NCBI RefSeq assembly: GCF_012931985.1
Contig: NZ_JAAFGM010000012.1
Location: forward strand, 22,748 to 86,747
DNA from: Candidatus Roseilinea sp. NK_OTU-006
GTDB taxonomy: Bacteria; Chloroflexota; Anaerolineae; J036; Brachytrichaceae
Direction: 5' to 3'
Length of the DNA stretch: 64,000 nt
The notes under the pieces are model-generated. The model was not told the DNA's origin. It made no database searches and was given only the letters and a program-made list of their open reading frames with translations. Position 1 is the stretch's first letter; each line of letters begins with the position of its first letter. Made by a program: the position numbers and the translations under genes. Shown here piece after piece: positions 25,964-34,276 of the stretch.

Positions 25964-25969
25964 GCGATG

Positions 25970-27769
25970 TCACCTCACAGGGTAGCGCCAAACTTCGCCG
26001 CCGAGCGTGATGGCCCACAGCGCAGCGCGATCTGTGAATAGCGCCACTACCGGGACCTCGGTGAGCATTGATCCTATGGGCCGGTGTGCGCCGGTCGCGC
26101 TTAGATAAATGACGCCGCGGTTGCTCGCCAGGTAGGTTTCTTCGCCCTGAGTCGCGACGGCGGTAAAAGCAATGCCCGGCTCGGCGCTGACCCGGCGCAC
26201 CTCCATGGGATACCCATCGGCGTCGAGATAGGCCTGTGCAATGGCGTTTTGTGCTGCGAGCACGACGCGGTCGCCCTCGACCGCTAAGCAAGCGAACGGT
26301 GTCTGTAACCCATCCAGCGCCATCAGCATGTGCCAGGCTGTTTCGTCTGGATGGGGAAGCACGAGCACTGGCAAGCGCCACACTTCGGCGCTGAAGCTCG
26401 ACGCGCTATCGGCATCAGCGGCGATATGCAGCGCGAACAGGCCGCCCGCTGGTGTGAGATGAAGCGCGGTCGCGGCACCCGCGCCGGGCAACGCCAAGTC
26501 GTGCCAGGGCAGGCCGGCGCCGCCTACCTTGCACTGCCCGGACCGCGTGCCGATCAAACACACGCCGTCGTGGGTGAGGGCCAGAGCGGTGATTGTGTCG
26601 TCATCGTCGAGCGACGGTTGGCCGGGCAGGGGCAGCAGGGTACGCGCGTCGGCATCCCAAGCCAGCACGCGCCGTTCTGTCGCTGCCATGAACGCCGCTG
26701 GGCGTGGTGCAGGGTTGGCCGTGACGCACACGAGCGCATCGTCCACAGCAACCGGACGCCACGCTACACCGTCGTCGGAATACACGATGCTGCCCAGTGC
26801 ATCGGCCAGCAGGCAGGTGCCATCGCCGGCGCGTGCAGCGAGGGGCGGCGTATGCGCGGTCAGCCCTTTGTGGGTGCGCTGCCAGATGCGCCCGCCGTCA
26901 TCGCTGCGCCAGACGCCACTGTGGGTTGTGCCGCAGAGCGCGACCCCATTCGTCGCGCAGGCCAGCGCCAGCACCGGCTCGCCCAGGCTGGTGGGATGCC
27001 ATTGCAGATTTGCGTCGGCGCGGAAGATGCCACGCGTCGTGCCGGCCAGCAACGTGCCGTCGCACGCCGCAAGGCAGTTCACTTCCATTCCCTCCAAGCC
27101 GCAGGGCAACCATTCGTCACCCTCCGTGAGCCGGAACACTCCGGCTTCCGTGCCCGCGAGCAGGCCGGCTTCGGTGAAAGCGATGCACTGCACAGCGGCG
27201 TCGGGCAGGCCATACCCTGCCTCGCGCCAGGCCCGGCCGGCGTTGCGCGAGCGATATAGCCCACCATTCGCGCCGCCAGCCCAGATCACCTCGCTCTCAG
27301 CGAAGTCCGGCGCGCATGTCAAGCAGAGGATCTCCGGATCTAACAGGCCGAAGTTGGCGCTCTGCCAGCTTGCACCGCCGTCCAGCGAGCGATATATCCC
27401 CTCGTCGGTCGCTGCGAAGAGATGTGCATTGCCATCCTTATCGGTGGCGAAGGCAAGCGCGTTGGTTGGGCCAAAGCCCCACGCATCCAACGTTTGCCAC
27501 TGCGTGCCGCTGTCCCGCGAAACGACCAGCGCGCCGGCCTGGGTAGTTGCGAATGCCATGTCGGACGGGTCGAACGCGACGCAGCGCGCCGGGACGTAGC
27601 CCATGTTGCCGGCGCGCTGCCATGTTCGTCCGCCATTATCGGAGCGGAACAGGCCAGCGTGCGTCGCGGCCAGGGCGATCCCGTCCTCTGCGAAGCGCAG
27701 GGAGAGGGCAAGGCTATACACCGCACCCCCTGCCCAGGCACCGACAAGAGACCAGTCTCTTTCTTGCAT
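25970..27769 (-). CDS. BNR-repeat (sialidase/Ycf48-like) beta-propeller protein
   Basis: A 599-residue protein made of propeller blades, with recurring Asp-box motifs SxDxGxxW: RSDNGGRTWQR, VSRDSGTQWQT, RSLDGGASWQS, RSRNAGRAWRE, RSDDGGRIWQR and a weaker YSDDGVAWR. No signal peptide or catalytic set of sialidase residues is seen, so it is probably a cytoplasmic scaffold or binding protein. Blades decay after about residue 330. It lies 2 nt after the chaperonin-like gene and 6 nt before the enolase-family gene, so cotranscription is very likely. Confidence 0.85.
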   Translation of the reverse strand: MQERDWSLVGAWAGGAVYSLALSLRFAEDGIALAATHAGLFRSDNGGRTWQRAGNMGYVPARCVAFDPSDMAFATTQAGALVVSRDSGTQWQTLDAWGFGPTNALAFATDKDGNAHLFAATDEGIYRSLDGGASWQSANFGLLDPEILCLTCAPDFAESEVIWAGGANGGLYRSRNAGRAWREAGYGLPDAAVQCIAFTEAGLLAGTEAGVFRLTEGDEWLPCGLEGMEVNCLAACDGTLLAGTTRGIFRADANLQWHPTSLGEPVLALACATNGVALCGTTHSGVWRSDDGGRIWQRTHKGLTAHTPPLAARAGDGTCLLADALGSIVYSDDGVAWRPVAVDDALVCVTANPAPRPAAFMAATERRVLAWDADARTLLPLPGQPSLDDDDTITALALTHDGVCLIGTRSGQCKVGGAGLPWHDLALPGAGAATALHLTPAGGLFALHIAADADSASSFSAEVWRLPVLVLPHPDETAWHMLMALDGLQTPFACLAVEGDRVVLAAQNAIAQAYLDADGYPMEVRRVSAEPGIAFTAVATQGEETYLASNRGVIYLSATGAHRPIGSMLTEVPVVALFTDRAALWAITLGGEVWRYPVR

Positions 27770-27771
27770 GG

Positions 27772-29406
27772 CTAAGGGTTCAACATCACATCATCATCGC
27801 GCGTCGAGCGTGGTTTGTGCACCAGCGCTTCGGTCGTCAGCGCCATCGCCGCGCAGCTCGTCGCTGCGCGCAGCGCCGTCGTCACCACACGCAGCGGATC
27901 CACGATGCCGGCCGCCCACAAGTCCGTCACTGTACCGGCGCGCACATCGAAGCCGAATCCATCCCCTCGCGCGATCGCTTCGTGAATGAGCGGTCCAGGC
28001 TCGTAGCCAGCGTTGCGGATCAACGCCGACATCGGCGCCAACAACGCCCGGCGCAAGATCGTGCTTGCGCGCGCTTCGTCGCCTTCCAATTCGAGCTGCT
28101 GCAGAGCCGGCACGGCTGCCAGGAAAGCCGCGCCGCCGCCGGCGACCAAGCCACCCTCCATGCCGATGCGGATCGTGCGCACCGCTTCTTCGGCGCGCTG
28201 CATCAGGTGAGACCGCTCGGCTTCGGTAGCGCCGCCCACGCGTAGCAACGCGACGCCGCCCAGCAACTTGCCGATGCGTTCGGTCAGGCGGTCGCGCTCG
28301 GCATTGCCGGTCGCGTGGGCAAGCGACCGGCGGATCTCGGCGATGCGCTGACGGATGGCTGCCGGCCGCCCCTTGCCGCCGGTGATCGTGAATGCGGAGC
28401 GGATAGCGTTCACCTCGTCGGCCTGTCCCAAATCAGCCAGCCGGGCCGATTCCACGCGGTCGCCCGCTTCTTCGGCAAAGAGCTTGCCGCCGCACAACGT
28501 CGCCAGATCATTGAGGATCTCGAACCGGTCGTTGCCCGCGCCGGGCGCGTGGATGGCCAACGCCGGCAGCACGCCGCGCACCTTGTTCGTCACCAGGATG
28601 TTGAGCGCATCGCTCTCGATGGCGAAGGCGATGACGACCAGCCCGCGCTGCTCGTTGCGCGCTTCGTTCGCTTCGATCAACGCGCTCATCAGTGGGGCGA
28701 GCTGCGCTGCTTTCGTCAGGCGATGTGTGGCGAATAGAATGTAGGGCCGTTCGAGCACCGCTGCGCCGCCTTGGGTGACGAAGTGTGAGGACTTCCACCC
28801 TTCATTCCACAATACGCCCTGGATGTATTCCCGATCGTGCGCGACGCCGTGGCCGGGCCGCACCTCGATCACGCCATGCGGGCCCACCACATCAAAGCAC
28901 TCGTGGATGAGTCGCGCCAGGTCGTCGCGGCCGGTGATCGCACCGGCCAGCGAAAGGATATGCTGATCGTCTTGCAGCGGACGCGCCGTGCGTTCGATGG
29001 CCTGCAACGCCACCGGCAGCGCGCGCTCCAGCCCGCGCCGTAAGCGCATGGGGTCGCAACCGGCGGCGATGTGCCGCAGCCCTTCGGTCATGATGGCGTG
29101 GGCCAGCACGATGGTCGTGCTGCCGCCGTCGCCCACGGCTTCTTCGACTTGCGCCGCGGCGTGGCGCGCCATCAGCAAGCCCATGGTCTGCCAGCGATCG
29201 GGCAGCGCCCAAACGCGCCGGGCGATGGTCGCGCCGTCGTTGAGCAAGTCCGGCGCTTTCGTCTTTGGACTCGTCTCGCGTTCGACGGCGACCAGCCGGC
29301 CGAGCGGGCCGAGCGTCGGTTCGACGGCAGCGGCCAGCAGCGCCATGCCGCTGTGCAGCGATTCGCGCGCGCCGCCGAGCAAGGTCTTCCCGCTACGTCG
29401 TCTCAT
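27772..29406 (-). CDS. Divergent GroEL (Hsp60) paralogue
   Basis: A 544-residue type I chaperonin homologue over its full length: EPTLGPLGRLVAVE, LLNDGATIARRV, AVGDGGSTTIVLAHAI (GDGTT region), IAAGCDPMRLRRGLERA, GLVAGGGAAFL and AAGIVDPLRVVTTALRAATS all align to GroEL. Differences: the nucleotide-site GDGTTT reads GDGGST, the Asp that activates water (Asp398 in E. coli GroEL, 11 residues before G-V-V-A-G-G-G) is Glu, and the Gly-Gly-Met tail is absent. No groES is nearby. It overlaps the upstream gene by 4 nt and precedes the propeller gene by 2 nt. It is probably a specialised assembly factor rather than the housekeeping chaperonin. Confidence 0.88.
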   Translation of the reverse strand: MRRRSGKTLLGGARESLHSGMALLAAAVEPTLGPLGRLVAVERETSPKTKAPDLLNDGATIARRVWALPDRWQTMGLLMARHAAAQVEEAVGDGGSTTIVLAHAIMTEGLRHIAAGCDPMRLRRGLERALPVALQAIERTARPLQDDQHILSLAGAITGRDDLARLIHECFDVVGPHGVIEVRPGHGVAHDREYIQGVLWNEGWKSSHFVTQGGAAVLERPYILFATHRLTKAAQLAPLMSALIEANEARNEQRGLVVIAFAIESDALNILVTNKVRGVLPALAIHAPGAGNDRFEILNDLATLCGGKLFAEEAGDRVESARLADLGQADEVNAIRSAFTITGGKGRPAAIRQRIAEIRRSLAHATGNAERDRLTERIGKLLGGVALLRVGGATEAERSHLMQRAEEAVRTIRIGMEGGLVAGGGAAFLAAVPALQQLELEGDEARASTILRRALLAPMSALIRNAGYEPGPLIHEAIARGDGFGFDVRAGTVTDLWAAGIVDPLRVVTTALRAATSCAAMALTTEALVHKPRSTRDDDVMLNP

Positions 29407-30602
29407 GGCTGCGGCTGATAGGCGATCTGCAACTGCGGCGTGTCCACGCGCCGGCCAGGGGTCGTCAATGCCTGCATGCAGGCAGCGATGGTCATAGTAG
29501 TCAGCAATGTGCGCTCGATGGGCTCAGCCGCGTGGCCGGTCATGAACATCTCCTGTATTTTGGCATCGAGCGCGGCGAAGTGCCCGTAAAAGTCTTCCGA
29601 GTCGCCGGCTTCCCAGCGGTTGGCGTGGATGGCGCCATTGCTCTGCAGGATCGCAATTGCGAAATCCTCGACGTGCCCTTCGAGCTGGATGTGCGCCGTG
29701 CGCAGGCCGTCGGTGTGCTCGAAGACAAAGGCGGTCGGGCTGCCCCAGGGATCATGCGATGACGACCGGCGGGCGTTCGCGCGCACGTCGCCGGGCGTGA
29801 CGCTTTGGCAAGCGGCCAGCGCCGCCTCAAACAAATCGCGCGACCACGCGCCACGCGCCATCGCTTCCCACACACCGTCACCGCGATACGTCGTAATTGC
29901 TCGGATGCCCCGCTCACCGCCGGCGCGCGTCTCGATAAAAGCCTGCATGGCCTCCAGGCTGTGAAAGCCATACACCTCGGCGCCGCCGTAGAACACGGCC
30001 ACACCTTCGGCCAGCTCGGCGCCGGCAGGCAACGGCGGTTTGAGCCTAAAGGAGTAGGGCAACGACGATCCGGCCATGAGCGGGAAGCCCAGCTCACGCG
30101 CGACGGCGACCATCGCTTTCGCCCAATCGCTGTTCCACGACAGGTGCTTGTCGCAGAACACCGGCACGCCCCGGCCCGATTCACGGAAGACGGCGACGAT
30201 CTGATCGAAGAATTCCTTGCGTGGATACAGCTTCTGCCCGAGCTCATTGGTCGGGTAGTCGCCATGCTCGCCGATGAGCAAGATGCCGTCCACTGCCAGC
30301 GAAGCGCCGCCCAGCGTGAGCGCGTCGCGGATCGTGCCGAACATCAGCACGCTATGCGCGCGGGCGATGGGCTGGCCCAGCTCCAGGTCGGGGTTGAACC
30401 CGAGGTTGCGCCATTGCGAACGGGGCGTGTCCAGCAGCCGGAGGTCGGGGCGTGGTTGAGCGATATACAGCGAGGCGATCTGGGTGCGCGGTTGCCATCC
30501 CCAGCGGGCGTCGGTCGGGTGCGGTTCCAGCCAGCGCGACACGATGACGTCGGCGTGCGATGCGGGAAAGTAGGTCGTGCAGATGGCGGCAATTTCGAGC
30601 AC
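29403..30602 (-). CDS. Conserved protein of unknown function, first gene of the chaperonin operon
   Basis: A 399-residue soluble protein that I recognise only as a conserved uncharacterised family. The N-terminal part looks like a Rossmann-type domain (LEIAAICTTYFPASHADVIVSRW), and a highly conserved-looking block around residues 108-185 reads LIGEHGDYPTNELGQ, LYPRKEFF, VPVFCDKHLSWN and FPLMAGSSLP. A C-terminal alpha/beta region follows (residues about 200-395). No catalytic motif of a known enzyme is evident, although the conserved His, Asp and Glu of the block could form a site. It starts at GTG 30602 and overlaps the chaperonin start by 4 nt. Confidence 0.7.
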   Translation of the reverse strand: MLEIAAICTTYFPASHADVIVSRWLEPHPTDARWGWQPRTQIASLYIAQPRPDLRLLDTPRSQWRNLGFNPDLELGQPIARAHSVLMFGTIRDALTLGGASLAVDGILLIGEHGDYPTNELGQKLYPRKEFFDQIVAVFRESGRGVPVFCDKHLSWNSDWAKAMVAVARELGFPLMAGSSLPYSFRLKPPLPAGAELAEGVAVFYGGAEVYGFHSLEAMQAFIETRAGGERGIRAITTYRGDGVWEAMARGAWSRDLFEAALAACQSVTPGDVRANARRSSSHDPWGSPTAFVFEHTDGLRTAHIQLEGHVEDFAIAILQSNGAIHANRWEAGDSEDFYGHFAALDAKIQEMFMTGHAAEPIERTLLTTMTIAACMQALTTPGRRVDTPQLQIAYQPQP

Positions 30603-30722
30603 GGAACAAAGCCTGATCGAACGCGCAGGAGATGGAAAGATGCCGATGTTTCTCCTGGGGAAACCCCCACGTCTCGCATCGAGCGTGTGACTCCTCTACA
30701 CTCCGCCGCAGCACTTGTAAGC

Positions 30723-30750
30723 TTGACATTGATTGCAACGTTTCTATACT
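30723..30750 (+). promoter_or_regulatory. Near-consensus sigma-70 promoter of the ABC importer operon
   Basis: TTGACA (30723-30728), a 16-bp spacer and TATACT (30745-30750), 120 bp before the first permease gene. The spacer contains the palindrome AACGTT (30737-30742) within TTGCAACGTTTC, which resembles the core of LacI/GalR-type operators. The rest of the 268-bp divergent region (30603-30870) holds no gene; a clear minus-strand promoter was not found. Confidence 0.7.
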
Positions 30751-30870
30751 CCGTTCAAGTCTAGGATTCGTCCCTCGACGCGCTCTCGTCCATCCACTTT
30801 CATCGCGCTCGATGTCGCCGAGCAGGGGAGATGAGAATTTCGCACCAACCCGGATGAGGAGGCTCGCGCT

Positions 30871-31842
30871 TTGGGAACCGATGCTCGTGTAATTGCACCG
30901 GCCCGTGCCCCGTCGCATCGGCCCTGGCTCGCCCGGATCGTCGGCGCGCAAACCGCCGTGCAGACACATCGCGCGCTCTGGGGTTATCTGTTCGCGCTGC
31001 CGTGGGTGCTCGGCCTGATCTTCTTCTTCGGTGGGCCGATCTTGGCGTCGCTGTACTTCGGCTTCACCGAGTATGCCATCCTCAGCCCGCCCAAGTTTAT
31101 TGGCCTGGCCAACTACGACCGTGCCTTCAACAAGGACGATCTCTTCTGGCCGTCGTTAGGGCGCACCTTCCTCTTCACGCTGATGTTCGTGCCGTCGGCG
31201 ATCGTTGGTTCGCTGGCGCTGGCGTTGCTGCTCAATCAGAAGCTGAAAGGAACGACGTTCTTCCGCACCCTGTTCTACATCCCGCATCTCATCCCGGCGG
31301 TTGCGCTCACAGTGTTGTGGATGGCCATCTTGCAGCCGCGAATGGGTCCGGTGAATGCGGTGCTCCGCGCGCTGGGCGTAGCCGACCCGCCCGGCTGGCT
31401 GGCTACGCGGGACACGGCGCTCTTATCGGTCACCATCATCAATGTGTGGGCGGCAGTGGGTGGTAACACGATGCTGATCTTCCTGGCCGGCTTGCAGGGG
31501 ATCCCGAACGAATACTACGAGGCTGCTTCGATTGACGGCGCCAGCGCCTGGGCGAAGTTCCGCAAGATCACCTTGCCCATGCTCTCGCCGACCATCTTCT
31601 TCAACTTGGTGCTGGCCATCATCGCGGCACTGAAGGTGTTCACCACGGCGTGGGTAGCCACGCAAGGTGGGCCGTCGTACGCTACGTGGTTCTTCGTGCT
31701 GCACATCTACAACGAGGCCTTCCAGAACTTCCGCATGGGCTACGGCAGCGCGCTGGCGTGGATCCTGGCGGTCATTCTGATCGCTTTCACGCTGATCCAG
31801 GTATACGCGTCGCGCAAGTGGGTGTATTACGATGGCGATTAG
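30871..31842 (+). CDS. ABC sugar-type transporter permease, MalF-like
   Basis: A 323-residue inner-membrane permease with six predicted spans and the EAA loop that contacts the ATPase (EYYEAASIDGASAWAKF). TTG 30871 is chosen as start because GAGGAGG (30856-30862) sits 8 nt upstream; no ATG in this frame gives a full first span. It overlaps the second permease by 11 nt. No ATP-binding subunit is encoded nearby, so a shared MsmK-type ATPase elsewhere is likely. The substrate is unknown. Location beside the peptidase/amidohydrolase region suggests it may feed that pathway. Confidence 0.93.
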   Translation: MGTDARVIAPARAPSHRPWLARIVGAQTAVQTHRALWGYLFALPWVLGLIFFFGGPILASLYFGFTEYAILSPPKFIGLANYDRAFNKDDLFWPSLGRTFLFTLMFVPSAIVGSLALALLLNQKLKGTTFFRTLFYIPHLIPAVALTVLWMAILQPRMGPVNAVLRALGVADPPGWLATRDTALLSVTIINVWAAVGGNTMLIFLAGLQGIPNEYYEAASIDGASAWAKFRKITLPMLSPTIFFNLVLAIIAALKVFTTAWVATQGGPSYATWFFVLHIYNEAFQNFRMGYGSALAWILAVILIAFTLIQVYASRKWVYYDGD

Positions 31843-32737
31843 TCAACCCTTCCCGGCGACCACGCCGGCGTCGCGCGCCGACCGCCGCCGCAAGCCCCTA
31901 CGCCCATCGCGCGTCGTGCTGTACGCCGTCGTCCTGTTCTTCGCGGCGCTCTTTGGCTTTCCCCTGTTGTGGACGCTGATGGCGTCGCTCAAGACCGTGC
32001 AGGAGACGTTCGCCTACCCACCGGTTTTCTTCCCGGCGACGCCGCAGTTCGGCAATTACATCCGCGTGCTCAGCATCGAACGCATCCCCGTGTTGCTGTG
32101 GACGTGGAACGCGGCCTACATCACTGCACTGACGACGCTGGGCACGGTCATCACCGCGTCGCTGGTGGGCTATTCGTTCGCCCGCTTCTCGTATCGCGGC
32201 CGTGATGCGCTCTTCCTGATCACCCTGGCCACGCTGACGCTGCCGGCGCAGGTTACCTTGATCCCACAATTCGTGCTGTTCCATCGCTTGGGCTGGATCA
32301 ACACCCATCTGCCGCTGTGGGTGCCGGCCTGGTTCGGCGGCGGCGCGTTCGGCATCTTTCTCATGCGCCAGTTCTTTCTCACCATCCCGCGCGACCTGGA
32401 CGAGGCCGCGCTGATTGACGGCGCGAGTTACCCGCGTATCTTCTGGTCAGTGCTGTTGCCGTTGCTGAAGCCGCCGATCGTCACGCTCGCGATCATTACA
32501 GCGCTGGCGACGTGGAGCGATTACCAGAGCCCGATCATCTACCTGAACTCGCCGGATAAGTTCACCATCTCGGTTGGCCTGCACTTTTTCGTGCAATCGC
32601 CGGAGGTGGGCGGCGAGCCTTTACAACACCTGCTGATGGCGGCGTGCGTGCTGGCGATGATCCCTGCAGTGATCATCTTCTTTGCCGGCCAGCGCTACTT
32701 CGTGCAGGGCGTCGTGATGTCCGGGTTGAAGGGGTGA
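31832..32737 (+). CDS. ABC sugar-type transporter permease, MalG-like
   Basis: A 301-residue permease with six spans, a basic cytoplasmic N-tail (ADRRRKPLRPSR) and the EAA loop LDEAALIDGASYPRIFWSVLLP. It pairs with the MalF-like protein, its reading frame starting 11 nt before the end of that gene. The C-terminus (GQRYFVQGVVMSGLKG) is typical of the MalG group. Confidence 0.94.
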   Translation: MAISQPFPATTPASRADRRRKPLRPSRVVLYAVVLFFAALFGFPLLWTLMASLKTVQETFAYPPVFFPATPQFGNYIRVLSIERIPVLLWTWNAAYITALTTLGTVITASLVGYSFARFSYRGRDALFLITLATLTLPAQVTLIPQFVLFHRLGWINTHLPLWVPAWFGGGAFGIFLMRQFFLTIPRDLDEAALIDGASYPRIFWSVLLPLLKPPIVTLAIITALATWSDYQSPIIYLNSPDKFTISVGLHFFVQSPEVGGEPLQHLLMAACVLAMIPAVIIFFAGQRYFVQGVVMSGLKG

Positions 32738-32808
32738 CCTTTCGGCCCGTCGGCACCTGCTTTCTACACCCGAAAGACGAGAGAAGAGCATTCACACAGG
32801 AGGATACG

Positions 32809-34188
32809 ATGCAACGAAAGTTCACCAGACGCCAGTTGTTGAAGGGCGCAGCGGTCGGGCTGGGATCGGTCAGCGCCGGCATTCTGGCTGCGTGCGCTGC
32901 GCCGCCTGCCAGCGCGCCACCCGCGCCGGCAGCGCCCGCTGCCCCGGCGACCGAAGCGACCAGCGCGCCGGCCGCTTCGAGCGTGACCTTGCGCCTGCAG
33001 GCGCCGGCGGTGCCGCTGGGTGGCATGGCCATCGAGTTTGCCAAACGTTTTCAAGACGATACCGGGATCAAGGTCGAGGTCGAAGAGACGATCTACGGCG
33101 AGATCGAGAAGAAGACGCAAACCGGCTTCATCTCCGACACGTTGCAAGATGTGGTCTACGGCCACCACCGCTGGTTGTTCCTCAACTTCACCAAGGGCAT
33201 CTATGCTGTGCTCGATGACATGTTCAAGAGCGATCCGCCGCCGGACTTCGCCGACATCTTCCCCAGCGTGATGGAGGGCAACAAGTTCGATGGCAAGAAC
33301 TTCAGCCTGCCGGATGTCGTGCATCCCGGTGGCAACATCGCCGTCAGCTATAACAAGACTTTGCTGGCCGAGAAGGGCCTCGAAGAGCCCAAGGCCGGTT
33401 GGACGCTGGCCGATTGGGAGGCCTTGGCGCGCAAAGCCGCAGATCCGGCAAAGGGCATCTTCGGCATGTCATTCGACAACATCACGGCAATGCACTACTA
33501 CAGCAACATCGCGCGCTCGTTCGGCGAGAAGAACTCGACCGACATGTGGTTGATGGATCGCGAGGGCAAGACCTTCCAATACAACACGCCGATGCACAAA
33601 GAGATCGCCGGTTGGTTCGTGAGCCTGCACAACGACAAGATCGCGCCGCGCAAGAAAGATCAGATCGAGACCGGCCTGTTTGTCGGCGGGCTCTCGGCTA
33701 CACACTCGGGCATCGTCGGCAGCGTGGCCGACTTCCTGAAGAAGACCGCCGGCAAGTTCGAGATGGACGCCGTGCTGTTGCCGGTGGGTGATAAAGGTCG
33801 CCAAGGTACGTGTTACTCTGGCAACCAGTGGATGATCAACGCGAAGACCAAGCACATGCCCGAGGCATACAAGCTGCTCAACATGCTGACCTCGAAGGAC
33901 GCCGGCGTGTATCTGGCTACCAACGTGGCGGTGCAGCCCAACGGCCGCAAGTCGGCATGGACCGATCCGGCGGTCAATCAGATCAACCGCATGTTCGGGG
34001 TGGCGGCTGGCTTGATCGAGGCCGGCGTCGAGCCATTCCCCATGCCATACAACACGCGCTTCACCGAGGCCAACACTGCCTTCCAGGCCGAGATCGAGCA
34101 AATCTGGGAAGGCACGGTGACCTGGGACGAGCATGCCCCGGTCATCCAGAAGAAGCTGCAAGAGATTCTGGATCAGCCGCGCCCGTAG
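32809..34188 (+). CDS. Extracellular solute-binding lipoprotein (Tat-exported)
   Basis: A 459-residue binding protein of the ABC importer. The start ATG 32809 has AGGAGG 5 nt upstream; the open frame before it overlaps the MalG gene. The N-terminus has a twin-arginine motif (RRQLLKGAAVG), a hydrophobic core and a lipobox (ILAAC) followed by a Pro/Ala linker, so it is exported folded and lipid-anchored. The mature part is a family-1 type solute-binding fold (FAKRFQDDTGIKVEVEE, ATHSGIVGSVADFLKK, WTDPAVNQ). Ligand unknown. A long hairpin follows the stop. Confidence 0.93.
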   Translation: MQRKFTRRQLLKGAAVGLGSVSAGILAACAAPPASAPPAPAAPAAPATEATSAPAASSVTLRLQAPAVPLGGMAIEFAKRFQDDTGIKVEVEETIYGEIEKKTQTGFISDTLQDVVYGHHRWLFLNFTKGIYAVLDDMFKSDPPPDFADIFPSVMEGNKFDGKNFSLPDVVHPGGNIAVSYNKTLLAEKGLEEPKAGWTLADWEALARKAADPAKGIFGMSFDNITAMHYYSNIARSFGEKNSTDMWLMDREGKTFQYNTPMHKEIAGWFVSLHNDKIAPRKKDQIETGLFVGGLSATHSGIVGSVADFLKKTAGKFEMDAVLLPVGDKGRQGTCYSGNQWMINAKTKHMPEAYKLLNMLTSKDAGVYLATNVAVQPNGRKSAWTDPAVNQINRMFGVAAGLIEAGVEPFPMPYNTRFTEANTAFQAEIEQIWEGTVTWDEHAPVIQKKLQEILDQPRP

Positions 34189-34214
34189 TTGCCTTTGGCG
34201 ATTCGTATCGCACA

Positions 34215-34262
34215 AACGGTCGAACGCCCGGTGGATTGCTCTCCGCCGGGCGTTCGACCGTT
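34215..34262. terminator. Long perfect stem-loop between convergent genes
   Basis: AACGGTCGAACGCCCGG (34215-34231) is the exact reverse complement of 34246-34262, a 17-bp stem with a 14-nt loop. No U-tract follows on either strand. It lies 27 bp past the binding-protein stop and 15 bp past the VWA-gene stop. It is likely a bidirectional terminator or mRNA 3'-end stabiliser. Confidence 0.6.
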
Positions 34263-34276
34263 GGAGAGGGCGCGTG

